From assembly GCA_964019695.1 (NCBI GenBank), contig OZ026514.1, positions 7,750,751 to 7,814,750 on the forward strand: a stretch of DNA of 64,000 nucleotides, given 5' to 3'. The notes under the pieces were generated by a model. It saw only the letters and a list, made by a program, of their open reading frames with translations, ran no database searches and was not told where the DNA came from. Both the position numbers and the translations under genes were made by a program. Every line of letters starts with the position of its first letter. The first letter of the stretch is position 1. Shown one piece after another: positions 37,401 through 40,046 of the stretch. The DNA is from Loripinus fragilis. Taxonomy: Eukaryota > Mollusca > Bivalvia > Lucinida > Lucinidae.

Positions 37401-39696
37401 TGTTACTAGTGCATTATAACCTTATTTAAGATTCTCATTTGGGGAAGTATATCGTTGGATGTATGTTCGGAAATCATGTTTTACAGCTCCACTGAAGCCC
37501 TCTGTAAAACTAAATTTCCGCCCATATATTCGACGATATACCTCCCCACGTTGCTGTAAAACTAAATTTCTTACCTTTTATCCTACAATATACTTCCCAA
37601 TTGAAAATGTTGAACTCAATTTTATGAGTACAGTTAAACCTGCATGAAGCGGCCACACAAAAAGAAGACAAAAAATTGGTTTACAAGACCGATTATAGCT
37701 TAATGCAGGTCAAAAGTATTACAGAATGCTCCAAGAGAGCATTCTGTAATACTTTCGACCTTCATAAAGCTACCATTTGTCTTTAAGTTTTTTTTTTGTC
37801 TATTTTTGAGTGGCCGCTTAAGACAGGTTTTACTGTATGTGATAAGTGTCAAGTCTCATGAACCTACTTATTTTCTGACTTTGTTTTCCCAGAGGTAAAG
37901 GGGCTGAGACATCCAGAGAAAGTTGAAGAGTTACAGTGTAAAGTATCCAATGCTTTACAATACTATGAGGAAAGTAAGTATTAACCTGGCAAGTATTACA
38001 TGTAGATAGAGGATATTTACTTTTTTGAGGTAAATACCAAATATACTTCATAAAGTGTGGTGAAAACATCAGAATTTTCAGGAGTGTGCAGCACAAGTGA
38101 AAAATTTTATGTTTTTAATTCATGAGATGACATATATTTGGTATTTACTAAAGAAAGTAAATTTTCCTTTTATTCTATACTTTTTAGAAGTTTTATGGTT
38201 AATCAATTAACCTTGCTTCAAGCCGAATCACAATAAAAAGACAAAGGAGTATTTGTGAAAGAATACCTGGATCAATTTATAGTCATGGGGACTTACAGAT
38301 AAAAAGAAATTTATTCAGCATCAAATTGCGAGACAAGTGGCGTCATAAATATATGATGACGTTACGTAACAAAGGTTACATGCATTGCCTCACTCGCTGA
38401 AGCGGAGGTGCTGAAAATGCAAAATCAAAAAAATTCAGCAAATCTGAATTATTTTGGTACTCAAATTTTTCTCAAGTTCTAATTAAAAAAATACATACCC
38501 AGGCTATATGTTTTTGTTCACAAATAAGAAAGTTATAGGCTTTTGAATTTTCTAAGTTAGCTGCGTTAAGTGAATGGAAAAGTCAGAGGTAATCTAAAAA
38601 AGTGATATTAATCACTAGTGAAAATATAGGCTGATATCATATCGTTTGACTCTGTGAAAATACTGTTTTTATTTGTTTTAGATATGCATTGATTTTGCTG
38701 CTAAGTATGAAATAAAATATAGGCTTCATCATGAGAAAACCAGATTTTGTTACATGCAAATAGCAAAGGCACAGATCAGCCTGTACATCTGGCAGTCAGA
38801 TCAGTGCCTTTGCTACTTGCTATCTGGAAAGTAGAGTAGTCAAACTTGCCCTATGCCTTTCATTTCATAGTAGATTCCCATTAGCTTAGAGTTTATATTC
38901 TAAAAAACACCTATTGTTTCTTGCAAAACCCCAACAACACTCTAATATGTGTGAGGAAAATTGGACTAGCATACTAGTACTATGTTTTTGGTTGATAAAA
39001 GAGTCAATATGTTTTTGCCTACTTGTGTTGTCTGCTGATAACCTTTGCAAACAGTTTAGATACAGATCAGCCCCATCATTTTGTTGGGCCTGATCTGTAT
39101 CCAAACTGTTTGACACTCTGACAGTATTCTTGAAATAATTTTTTGACAAAAAAAAAATCAGCAGACAAAAAAATTACCCAGTAGACAAAGAGTTAAGGCA
39201 GAAACTATTGATCTACATGAAAGACTGTGTAAAACGGCCACTCTCAAAAAGACCGAAAGTTGGATTTCAAGTCCAATTATTGCTTAATGCAGGTCAAAAG
39301 TATTGCAGAATGCTCCCCTTGGAGCATTCTGCAATATTTTCGGCCTTCATTAAGCTACAATTTGTCACTTAGAGGGTCTCATGGAAGATTAGCCTGTAAT
39401 TTGCTAAATGTGTAACCCTCTGTAAATAAAGGCTTATTATTATTTTAATTATTATTATTATTAAGATCTTTGTTTTGTCCATTTTTGAGTGGCGGTTTTA
39501 CGCAGGTTTTAATGTACTTTCAGATACATATCAAGATGGTACCTTGCGTTATGGCAGCACACTGGTGCGGATTGCAGAATTGGTTCAGTGTCGATTGCAG
39601 CATAAACTTGCCATTGGCTTACTACTGTCGTCAAATCCAAATTTGAAAGTCCCGCAACTCTTCGAGGAGCTTATTGTTGAATCAGAATGTGAATAA
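4292..39696 (+). CDS. Nuclear receptor with two tandem DNA-binding domains (2DBD-NR), whole gene, 10 coding exons
   Basis: Predicted ligand-regulated transcription factor acting in the nucleus. Coding exons: 4292-4423, 6129-6279, 13244-13356, 15441-15588, 18231-19618, 21324-21410, 31955-32084, 34807-35082, 37893-37973, 39524-39696. Every junction is GT-AG, phases agree throughout, and the sum is 2679 nt, i.e. 892 residues plus stop. DBD1 spans about residues 23-90 and DBD2 about 111-178, each with all eight zinc cysteines. The hinge (about 185-620) carries a SUMO-like VKQEP motif (K219) and an 11-residue repeat (about 380-574). The LBD spans about 625-892, with DQ at 725-726 and AF-2 LFEELI at 881-886. 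Two tandem DBDs plus P-box CEACKK in the first define the 2DBD-NR class known from flatworms and molluscs. The ATG is preceded by an in-frame TAG at 4265. The structure comes from sequence reading only; no transcript was seen. Ligand and target genes are unknown. Confidence 0.93.
4597..5054. repeat. Intron 1: partial MITE, partial TTAA-type MITE and SINE fragment
   Basis: 4597-4735 is half of the CAGTAAAACC MITE. 4731-4815 is the left part of a TTAA-type MITE (aacccttaatgcaccaatcg). 4815-5054 is related to the tRNA-derived SINE at 11738-12011, sharing catactttNgtggagattga and aaaagtgtggttaggt. Confidence 0.6.
5179..5426. mobile_element. Full palindromic MITE, CAGTAAAACC family (TA target)
   Basis: Starts cagtaaaacctgtcttaagc and ends gcttaagatgggttttactg with TA on each side, as in Tc1/mariner-type insertions. 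The interior is a foldback around ggagcattctgcaatactt. No transposase. Confidence 0.8.
5580..5830. repeat. Dispersed repeat, ttagctcaccagagcc type
   Basis: Noncoding repeat head beginning ttagctcaccagagccgaag, with gtccgtgtgtccgtcc and aatatctctgagaccagctg. Related heads introduce tandem arrays at 12115, 36445, 42420 and 55945. Confidence 0.55.
5830..6106. mobile_element. Foldback MITE just upstream of exon 2
   Basis: Inverted ends gaggttataaaact and agttttataacctc; internal gctcaactcaaatgagcac and tattagcatg-type segments. A sister copy is at 48928-49165. It ends about 24 bp before exon 2. Confidence 0.7.
6129..6279 (+). CDS. 2DBD-NR exon 2: DBD1 P-box end and zinc finger 2
   Basis: Acceptor aattgcag, donor gtaaaa; enters in phase 0 and leaves in phase 1. 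Encodes residues 45-94. It completes the P-box as CEACKKFYMRA, which differs from the common CEGCKGFFRR, and gives the second finger Cys60, 66, 76 and 79 (C-x5-C-x9-C-x2-C) followed by [11 protein letters not shown], the usual end of the recognition core. In the 2DBD-NR family the first DBD is known for the P-box CEACKK; this copy matches it. A foldback element ends about 24 bp upstream of the acceptor. Confidence 0.92.
6458..6945 (+). pseudogene. BEL/Pao gag, N-terminal fragment with one stop
   Basis: Encodes the capsid-like region: [15 protein letters not shown], then a TGA at 6647-6649 where the family normally has Trp, then [14 protein letters not shown] and continuing in the same frame to KAESYTL. 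It is homologous to the DUF1759-type gag of BEL/Pao elements. The frame is otherwise open. Gag is broken off at about 6945 by inserted sequence and resumes near 7500 at [10 protein letters not shown]. Confidence 0.85.
6945..7500. mobile_element. Insertion inside BEL/Pao gag with a long hairpin at 7303-7443
   Basis: This stretch splits gag. Its right part is a foldback: gatcacacatg pairs with catgtgtgatc, and tgctgggtccctcgg with cctcgggacccagca. A 17 bp direct repeat (gcttgttcctgtgattt) lies at the gag junction, 7489-7522. I did not identify its family. Confidence 0.6.
7433..9103 (+). pseudogene. BEL/Pao gag-protease joined in frame to integrase C-terminal part (556-codon ORF)
   Basis: The first 25 or so codons are foreign; gag resumes at [10 protein letters not shown]. 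Two Cys/His clusters ([10 protein letters not shown] and [13 protein letters not shown], with CFNCLG between) are the zinc-knuckle region. [11 protein letters not shown] is the aspartic-protease active-site region of Pao elements. Then [20 protein letters not shown], the start of the integrase core, runs straight into [14 protein letters not shown] near its end, so the middle of the polyprotein is deleted with the frame kept. It ends ..[10 protein letters not shown].. and a TAG. No RT motif is present. Confidence 0.85.
9104..10420 (+). pseudogene. BEL/Pao integrase tail, split by a tandem-repeat insertion
   Basis: After the stop, coding remnants continue in another frame to about 9255 ([14 protein letters not shown]). 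They resume at about 10206 with [20 protein letters not shown] and, one frame later, [12 protein letters not shown], the usual C-terminus of the Pao polyprotein. About 950 bp of tandem repeat lies between. Just before the LTR is ggcggcccgagta, the family's typical pre-LTR signal. Confidence 0.8.
9258..10205. repeat. Tandem array inserted in the BEL/Pao element
   Basis: Opens with a short hairpin (cccacgc..gcgttggggat) and a ccgtccgtctgtcc track. About three units of roughly 280 bp follow, sharing accagatttggtgtgtgagt and ggtcatgcccNggggt, and it ends ..ttcgagagcgtgggga. Noncoding. Confidence 0.7.
10430..11155 (+). mobile_element. Likely 3' LTR of the BEL/Pao element
   Basis: Starts TGTTATGATATTAG directly after the ggcggcccgagta signal and appears to end near ttctcgacaacta. 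It contains a possible polyadenylation region (gtgcattaaaatc). No second LTR copy is available for comparison, so the right edge is a guess. Confidence 0.6.
11156..11490. repeat. Short inverted repeat, unique AT-rich DNA and a SINE tail
   Basis: attattagcgacc (11161) faces gctaataatcac (11227). At 11403-11485 the tail of the tRNA-SINE (gtactggttcaacccaggaa.. to gatgtaaagaatcaaaacaa) occurs without its head. Confidence 0.5.
11640..12095. mobile_element. Palindromic MITE (ttagttaagagtgcg family) split by a SINE
   Basis: The left part ends aaaacatatgttgtg and the right part begins gttgtgtgtactcaaaag, matching the uninterrupted family at 17998-18187. The intruder is the SINE at 11738-12011. Confidence 0.75.
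11738..12011 (+). mobile_element. tRNA-derived SINE, second family, with 8 bp target duplication
   Basis: The tRNA-like head (gggcctcataac.. to ..ctgcccggcccc) has a B-box-like gagttctatcc; a conserved body and a tail caaacaaaaaacaacacaaa follow. It is flanked by atgttgtg at 11730-11737 and 12012-12019. Confidence 0.8.
12100..12690. repeat. Tandem array of the ttagctcac type
   Basis: Head with gtctgtctgtccatcg and gttgccatggcaac, then about three diverged units with aaaatctttttaaaacc-atgaggcc. Noncoding. Confidence 0.6.
12826..12908. repeat. Perfect-type hairpin, acatatgtttttggtgtgt family
   Basis: acatatatgttttt-ggtgtgtaaaag pairs with cttttacacaccaaaaacatatgt around ctccctgagacg. It is a short relative of the ttagttaagagtgcg MITE. 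Confidence 0.7.
12960..13155. mobile_element. CAGTAAAACC MITE, 89 bp upstream of exon 3
   Basis: Begins cagtaaaacctgtgtaaaac and ends gttttaaacaggttttacta; the centre is around gcattctgcaatactt. Confidence 0.8.
13244..13356 (+). CDS. 2DBD-NR exon 3: inter-DBD linker and DBD2 zinc finger 1
   Basis: Acceptor tatttcag; enters in phase 1 (the split codon makes Gly95) and leaves in phase 0. Residues 96-132. The short linker is followed by zinc finger 1 with Cys111, 114, 128 and 131 and a classical P-box start CEGCK. Only 26 residues separate the last cysteine of DBD1 (Cys84) from the first of DBD2 (Cys111). The donor is GTACAG: only the first three intron bases precede a MITE that begins CAGTAAAACC, so the splice site is weak on paper. 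Confidence 0.92.
13358..13568. mobile_element. CAGTAAAACC MITE inserted in the exon 3 donor site
   Basis: The sequence aag|GTA-CAGTAAAACCTG shows that the element starts directly after intron base 3. It ends caggttttactgttta. The usual TA target lies inside the donor GTA. The interior foldback matches other copies. Confidence 0.82.
13700..13925. repeat. Palindromic element, ctgggtaattttcatgat family
   Basis: Inverted arms around a core of the type gatccagatcaggacccaca / ggtcctgatctgggtc. Ends with agcaaggaaagagttaa. Noncoding. Confidence 0.65.
13941..14180. mobile_element. Palindromic MITE, gggtgaaagtttt family
   Basis: Inverted ends gggtgaaagttttcagg and gaactttcaccc. Internal hairpin gctgactttccatagaaagtcagc. 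Sisters at 16649-16880 and 57893-58117, and a fragment near 17880-17995. Confidence 0.78.
14293..14486 (+). mobile_element. tRNA-derived SINE, diverged copy
   Basis: A-box-like gctcagtggtagtagagtgc, B-box-like aggttcaagcctc, then ctttgagcagggcacttcac and the tail aaagaatcaaaacaaacaaa. More diverged than the 49.7 and 56.5 kb copies. Confidence 0.75.
14512..14665. repeat. Partial CAGTAAAACC MITE
   Basis: Left half (aaacctgtcttaagcggcca.. to cagaatgcttcaag) with a truncated right half. Noncoding. Confidence 0.6.
14992..15411. mobile_element. Foldback MITE with a perfect 58 bp central palindrome, ending 29 bp before exon 4
   Basis: Ends ccagggttcgcacaggc and gcctgtatgaaccctgg. The exact centre is a perfect palindrome at 15171-15228 (aattgtggtgc.. 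through gcagcatatgctgc). The arms are rich in cttgaaaagtccttg. Confidence 0.8.
15441..15588 (+). CDS. 2DBD-NR exon 4: DBD2 P-box end and zinc finger 2
   Basis: Acceptor tattattag, donor gtttgt; phase 0 in, phase 1 out. Residues 133-181, starting GFFRRM and containing Cys149, 155, 165 and 168 in the expected C-x5-C-x9-C-x2-C spacing, then [12 protein letters not shown], the typical end of a DBD core. Exons 3 and 4 together are 261 nt with phase-1 introns on both sides, so they form a symmetric module that encodes all of DBD2. A near copy of the last 59-66 bases lies 60 bp downstream. Confidence 0.93.
15600..16065 (+). pseudogene. Tandem partial copies of the 3' part of exon 4 plus intron edge
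   Basis: 15641-15715 repeats the last part of exon 4 and its donor: 23 identical bases at the start, then [19 protein letters not shown] against [19 protein letters not shown], then gtttgtcatgag. A more decayed copy follows at about 15955-16065 after an inserted MITE. Shared spacer: attattatgcNtcaccttaNcccacccc. The unit is about 110 bp. As an added 59 bp cassette it would shift the frame, so it is probably not used. Confidence 0.8.
15718..15954. mobile_element. GAGCCGCGAC MITE inserted between exon-4 copies
   Basis: Starts gagccgcgacgtgtgatttc and ends gaaatctcatgtcgcggctc. The decayed copies of the spacer continue directly after it. Confidence 0.8.
16111..16303. mobile_element. ttagttaagagtgcg MITE
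   Basis: aggcctttagttaagagtgc at left, ttaactaaaactatg at right. Central hairpin around gaaccgtctctatgagatggttc. One of several copies in intron 4. Confidence 0.75.
16320..16625. repeat. Palindromic element, then a third degenerate exon-4-end copy
   Basis: 16320-16490 belongs to the ctgggtaattttcatgat family. 16500-16620 again shows cccttcccgcaccccttact and gaaatatctgtaaaacttg, related to the 15.6-16.0 kb exon-copy unit. Confidence 0.5.
16649..16880. mobile_element. gggtgaaagtttt MITE
   Basis: ggtgaaagtttttaggatta at left, gaactttcacccatg at right; same family as 13941. Confidence 0.75.
17170..17282. mobile_element. ttagttaagagtgcg MITE, partial
   Basis: Central hairpin aaaacatatgttgtgggtac / caaaacatatg with short remaining ends. 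Confidence 0.65.
17353..17577. mobile_element. Foldback MITE, ctgtaaattctgaaattttt family
   Basis: Ends ctgtaaattctgaaattttt and aaaaatttccgaatttacag are inverted. Internal gttcgcgattttttta-type and gaaaattaaac segments. A sister is at 62263-62442, with a fragment at 55745-55855. Confidence 0.72.
17712..18187. mobile_element. Two ttagttaagagtgcg MITEs in tandem before exon 5
   Basis: Copies at 17712-17852 and 17998-18187, separated by a gggtgaaagtttt fragment. The end of the second (acttatctaaacctatg) is repeated at 18200-18216 (acttatctgaacctatg), so the acceptor region of exon 5 abuts MITE-derived DNA. Confidence 0.7.
18231..19618 (+). CDS. 2DBD-NR exon 5: DBD2 C-terminal extension, long repetitive hinge, start of LBD
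   Basis: A 1388 nt exon, acceptor ttcttttcag, donor gtatgt, phase 1 in and phase 0 out; residues 183-644. It opens with [12 protein letters not shown], resembling the basic C-terminal extension of a nuclear receptor [13 protein letters not shown] follows: VKQE fits the sumoylation consensus (hydrophobic-K-x-E) and the proline suits a synergy-control motif. A low-complexity Ser/Gln/Lys-rich hinge leads into about 18 tandem 11-residue repeats rich in SP/TP sites. The exon ends with [18 protein letters not shown], which looks like LBD helix 1. The hinge is far longer than in most receptors. Confidence 0.92.
18824..19408 (+). repeat. Coding minisatellite: about 18 copies of an 11-residue repeat in the receptor hinge
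   Basis: The frame is built of 33 bp units with consensus near [11 protein letters not shown] (residues about 380-574). The PNR core and a preceding acidic residue are best kept; other positions vary. One unit carries an extra Asn codon (one 36 bp unit) and the last is cut short, but the frame is never broken. Almost every unit offers a TP or SP dipeptide, a possible proline-directed kinase site; that role is inference. The long open frames on the opposite strand here are shadows of the repeat. Confidence 0.9.
19681..19919. mobile_element. GAGCCGCGAC MITE 62 bp after exon 5
   Basis: gagctgtgacaggtgatttc at left, gaaatctcatgtcacggctc at right; internal aaaggctctaatcagactgc. Confidence 0.78.
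20080..20560. repeat. Dispersed repeat tatagaggatcNcgagtgct and a diverged hairpin MITE
   Basis: 20085-20300 matches segments at 26347 and 46345 (gttgaggaaaagaggtaaaa, tttattaaaagagt). 20410-20492 is a hairpin: aaaacatgttctgggtgctt against aagcacccagagcatgt. Confidence 0.6.
20570..21323. other. AT-rich end of intron 5, no clear feature
   Basis: Only a small ttacgctaa-type MITE remnant near 20695-20750 and local gccaatgattgttNNatg repeats near 20830-20880 were seen. No coding signal before the exon 6 acceptor. Confidence 0.5.
21324..21410 (+). CDS. 2DBD-NR exon 6: N-terminal LBD
   Basis: Acceptor tttcttgcag, donor gtaggt, phase 0 on both sides; 29 codons, residues 645-673 (VFDTNF...RLMDPR). 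It lies between the helix-1-like end of exon 5 and the H3-H5 region of exon 8. It has no motif of its own, but the exact splice signals, matching phase and open frame support it. Because it is phase 0-0, skipping would not shift the frame. The downstream intron is the longest in the gene (10.5 kb). Confidence 0.82.
21435..21790. repeat. Repeat related to 29325-29490
   Basis: Both carry ggggtccggacNccccc, ctcgagaagcaatt and a palindrome near gaagcaattgNNtcattggg. Noncoding; contains a long G-run at about 21447-21456. Confidence 0.55.
21802..22107. repeat. 76 bp minisatellite, four nearly identical units
   Basis: Units start near 21802, 21874, 21950 and 22026, each with tctatagatgaaagcttgtt and tataccctttgagatatt. 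Very low divergence suggests recent expansion. Confidence 0.92.
22131..22317. mobile_element. ttagttaagagtgcg MITE
   Basis: Nearly perfect central hairpin gaaccgtctcaatgagacggttc; full ends present. Inserted directly beside the 76 bp minisatellite. Confidence 0.8.
22618..22860. mobile_element. TTAA-type MITE (aacccttaaagggcc)
   Basis: Left arm aacccttaaagggccaagaa with a large palindromic core aacagcgtggacccagaaca / tctgatctgggtccacactg. The right arm ends near gcagacaacttttg; its last bases are diverged. Confidence 0.65.
22860..23466. other. Intron 6 stretch without clear feature
   Basis: AT-rich, with a short palindromic remnant near 23165-23300 (cagcgtgggtcctgatcaga). No coding sense found. 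Confidence 0.4.
23464..23632. mobile_element. ttagttaagagtgcg MITE, inverted
   Basis: Starts gcgtacaattgtaaaagttt and ends acccactctttaactaaagg, so it is in the opposite orientation to the 22131 copy. Confidence 0.75.
23633..25248. mobile_element. CAGTAAAACC MITE split by a 1.4 kb array
   Basis: The left part, 23633-23783, ends gcattaagcaataatta. The right part, 25175-25248, resumes ttggtcttgaaaaccaattt and ends ttacacaggttttactgta. Joined, the halves match a complete family member. Confidence 0.75.
23785..25172. repeat. Tandem array, about 130 bp units (tagcaacttcaaactttgta)
   Basis: Head tacccaccttttt..ccgtctgtctgtccg, then about eight to nine units sharing tagcaacttcaaactttg, cataggtcacatgatgtaga and gaccttgacc. 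Ends ..ggtgtaccatcgactatagtctagttg. Inserted into a MITE. Confidence 0.85.
25300..26340. other. Palindromic element then low-complexity DNA
   Basis: 25300-25475 is of the ctgggtaattttcatgat family. 25730-26340 is unique-looking AT-rich sequence with repeated aatggggctaa phrases (25740-25860). No gene signal. Confidence 0.45.
26347..27200. repeat. tatagaggatc repeat interrupted by a TIR element
   Basis: 26347-26475 and 26994-27190 together match the segment at 20085-20400, including the later atggNNttat-tggctcccag-cgtgacgtcat type end. A DNA element sits between. Confidence 0.6.
26476..26995. mobile_element. Non-autonomous TIR element, AAGGGGACAGCAAC ends
   Basis: aaaggggacagcaacactga at left and gttgctgtccccttt at right. 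Inverted similarity extends about 100 bp inward (tgaattttgatacc / gtatcaaaattca). Flanked by TA. No transposase. Confidence 0.78.
27728..30988. mobile_element. 3.26 kb element with about 27 bp TIRs and repeated tgtacgaactaat motifs near both ends
   Basis: Left end tacggtaattcttgtattag and right end ctaatacaagatttaccgta are inverted. The motif tgtacgaactaNta recurs near 27744 (inverted), 27779 and 27821 at the left, and at about 30850, 30891, 30944 and 30961 at the right. The interior looks less AT-rich than its surroundings, with short ORFs that I cannot assign and several small palindromic remnants (29540, 29815, 30270). No transposase was recognised. It lies in receptor intron 6. Confidence 0.6.
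31062..31264. mobile_element. TTAA-type MITE
   Basis: aacccttaatgcgccaatcg at left, gcgctttaagtgttaa at right. Same family as 61654-61868. Confidence 0.78.
31655..31850. mobile_element. CAGTAAAACC MITE, about 105 bp before exon 7
   Basis: Left end decayed (ccttaagtggccactcc); right end cttaagacaggttttactgt intact. Central foldback present. The minus-strand open frame over it is not a gene. Confidence 0.75.
31955..32084 (+). CDS. 2DBD-NR exon 7: LBD
   Basis: Acceptor ctatttttag, donor gtaata, phase 0 in and phase 1 out; residues 674-716 ([16 protein letters not shown]...IRFAKNVP). The final IRFAKNVPG joins GFRSL of exon 8, matching the nuclear-receptor pattern in which an aromatic/Lys-rich helix-3 segment (V.FAK.IPGF..L) precedes the DQ..LL signature. 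That match fixes both the exon edge and the frame. Confidence 0.9.
32085..33341. other. Start of intron 7: palindromic remnants and a hairpin
   Basis: 32620-32930 holds diverged TTAA-family or core palindromes (cagtgtggacccagatcaga). 33071-33142 is a strong hairpin, tggagcatttgctc against gagcaaatgctcca. The rest is AT-rich, with no gene seen. Confidence 0.5.
33342..33544 (+). mobile_element. tRNA-derived SINE with 14 bp target duplication
   Basis: agggagcacagtggctcagt head, B box gggtttgagcctc, body tccttgagcaagacacg, tail aaatcaaacaaacaaa. Flanked by acttcagaactgtt and acttcaggactgtt (33328-33341 and 33545-33558). Confidence 0.9.
33704..34123. repeat. Partial GAGCCGCGAC MITE and a palindromic element
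   Basis: 33704-33842 is the right half of the GAGCCGCGAC family (gaaatctcatctcgcggctc). 33870-34123 is palindromic core sequence, later split by the SINE and foldback that follow. Confidence 0.55.
34135..34338 (+). mobile_element. tRNA-derived SINE with 11 bp target duplication
   Basis: aggaagcgcattggctaagt head, B box gggttcgagcctc, tail aatcaaatcaaacaaacaaa. Flanked by atatgcagcag at 34124-34134 and 34339-34349. Confidence 0.9.
34350..34768. mobile_element. 419 bp foldback element with CACACTGG ends, 38 bp before exon 8
   Basis: Nearly perfect inverted repeat from cacactggtaaatgtatatg to catatacatttaccagtgtg, centred near 34556 (gtaccgatcatccagatcgg). Flanked by AGCAG on both sides, a likely 5 bp target duplication. 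No coding capacity. Confidence 0.9.
34807..35082 (+). CDS. 2DBD-NR exon 8: LBD core with DQ..LL signature
   Basis: Acceptor tcaattgcag, donor gtaaat, phase 1 on both sides; residues 718-808. [17 protein letters not shown] is the classical LBD signature (F..L...DQ..LL..S) across helices 3-5. [19 protein letters not shown] is a typical helix 8 region. The segment between them is predicted to cover helices 6-7. A 419 bp foldback element ends 38 bp before the acceptor, yet the pyrimidine-rich stretch and AG are intact. Confidence 0.93.
35225..35784. mobile_element. TIR element, gtgcattaaggggct ends
   Basis: agagctagtgcattaagggg at left is inverted at right as cccttaatgcacatagctct. The interior is AT-rich with segments such as gttgctatggtaacaaaaat. 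No transposase. Confidence 0.72.
35870..36205. repeat. Two palindromic repeats
   Basis: 35870-36080 is a full member of the cagtttggaNccagatcag family, ending ttacccagtaggcaaagagt. 36110-36195 is a hairpin, gatcctgatcagacgc against gcgtctgatcaggatc. Confidence 0.65.
36445..36850. repeat. Tandem array, ctcctgaaccactggtccaa units
   Basis: Two to three diverged units of about 135 bp with aaattgcacaaatggtt-type phrases. The same family is at 55945-57000. Confidence 0.65.
36885..37385. repeat. Partial copy of the 47530-48172 TIR element
   Basis: Shares gatgttaNgcgaaaaaga, accaattgttttgttatatg and tttttagctgtcagNcagca with the 47.5 kb copy, but lacks its outer ends. Confidence 0.65.
37628..37840. 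mobile_element. CAGTAAAACC MITE, about 54 bp before exon 9
   Basis: acagttaaacctgcatgaag at left, cttaagacaggttttactgt at right, central foldback gagcattctgtaatactt. Confidence 0.78.
37893..37973 (+). CDS. 2DBD-NR exon 9: LBD helix 9 region
   Basis: Acceptor tgttttcccag, donor gtaagt, phase 1 on both sides; residues 810-835, with Glu809 split over the intron. [20 protein letters not shown] matches the nuclear-receptor pattern of a proline-containing loop followed by V..LQ....AL at helix 9. A MITE ends about 54 bp upstream of the exon. Confidence 0.9.
38010..38175. repeat. Foldback, tttggtatttac arms
   Basis: ggtaaataccaaatata near 38030 pairs with tatatttggtatttac near 38132. Short and noncoding, in intron 9. 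Confidence 0.55.
38176..38980. other. Intron 9 without clear feature
   Basis: AT-rich. A diverged palindromic MITE (caaatagcaaaggcacagat / cagtgcctttgctac) lies near 38755-38820. Confidence 0.4.
38990..39195. repeat. Palindromic element, full copy
   Basis: Arms tgtctgctgataac and atcagcagacaaaa, core aacagtttagatacagatca, end ttacccagtagacaaagagt. Confidence 0.65.
39222..39515. mobile_element. CAGTAAAACC MITE split by a LINE 3' end, 9 bp before exon 10
   Basis: Left part 39222-39370, intruder 39371-39463, right part 39464-39515 (gagtggcggttttacgcagg to ttaatgta). The right end merges into the exon 10 acceptor. Confidence 0.75.
39371..39463 (+). mobile_element. LINE 3' end with ATT tail
   Basis: agggtctcatggaagattag.. 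aaataaaggc then (ATT)n. The same 3' end occurs at 57495-57585. It is 5'-truncated to under 100 bp. Confidence 0.7.
39524..39696 (+). CDS. 2DBD-NR exon 10: LBD helices 10-12, AF-2 and stop
   Basis: Acceptor tactttcag, phase 1 in; residues 837-892 and TAA at 39694-39696. It contains a helix 10/11-like stretch ([12 protein letters not shown]) and the activation helix LFEELI (881-886), which fits the AF-2 consensus of two hydrophobics, x, Glu, two hydrophobics, so coactivator binding is expected. A MITE end lies only about 9 bp before the exon, so the pyrimidine tract of the acceptor is partly MITE sequence. The protein stops six residues after AF-2. Confidence 0.92.
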
Positions 39697-39697
39697 A
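39692..39697 (+). promoter_or_regulatory. AATAAA overlapping the stop codon; another at 39941
   Basis: The hexamer AATAAA at 39692-39697 overlaps the receptor stop codon TAA. If used, the 3'UTR would be only a few tens of bases. A second AATAAA occurs at 39941-39946, inside a palindromic repeat, and is an alternative. Neither is proven. Confidence 0.35.
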
Positions 39698-39739
39698 ATG
39701 GTAGCTAATCTAATAGCCAGGTTGTCAGCATTTACTGCT

Positions 39740-40030
39740 CAATAATTTTGCATGCTTTTTTGTTGTCTGCGGATTTTTTCAAAATGACTTTTCTAAAAAA
39801 CTATTTCAGGAATACCAAAAGTGTGGCAAACAGTTTAGATCCAGATCAGGCCTGACATAAGGTTGGGCCTGATCTGGGTCCAATTTCTTTGCAAAGGTTA
39901 ATAGCAGAAAACAAAAGCAGGCAAAATGCTAAAGTTTTTCAATAAATCATATTTGGGTGGTTATAGAAGTTGTGTGATGCTTAGCCACTCTAAACTCTTA
40001 AAATTTGAAGTGATTTATATCTGTAATGCT
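39740..40030. repeat. Palindromic element downstream of the receptor
   Basis: Arms ttgttgtctgcggatttttt / agcagaaaacaaaagc, core cagtttagatccagatcagg. It contains the second AATAAA that may serve the receptor. Confidence 0.55.
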
Positions 40031-40046
40031 CACATTCAATATTAAA

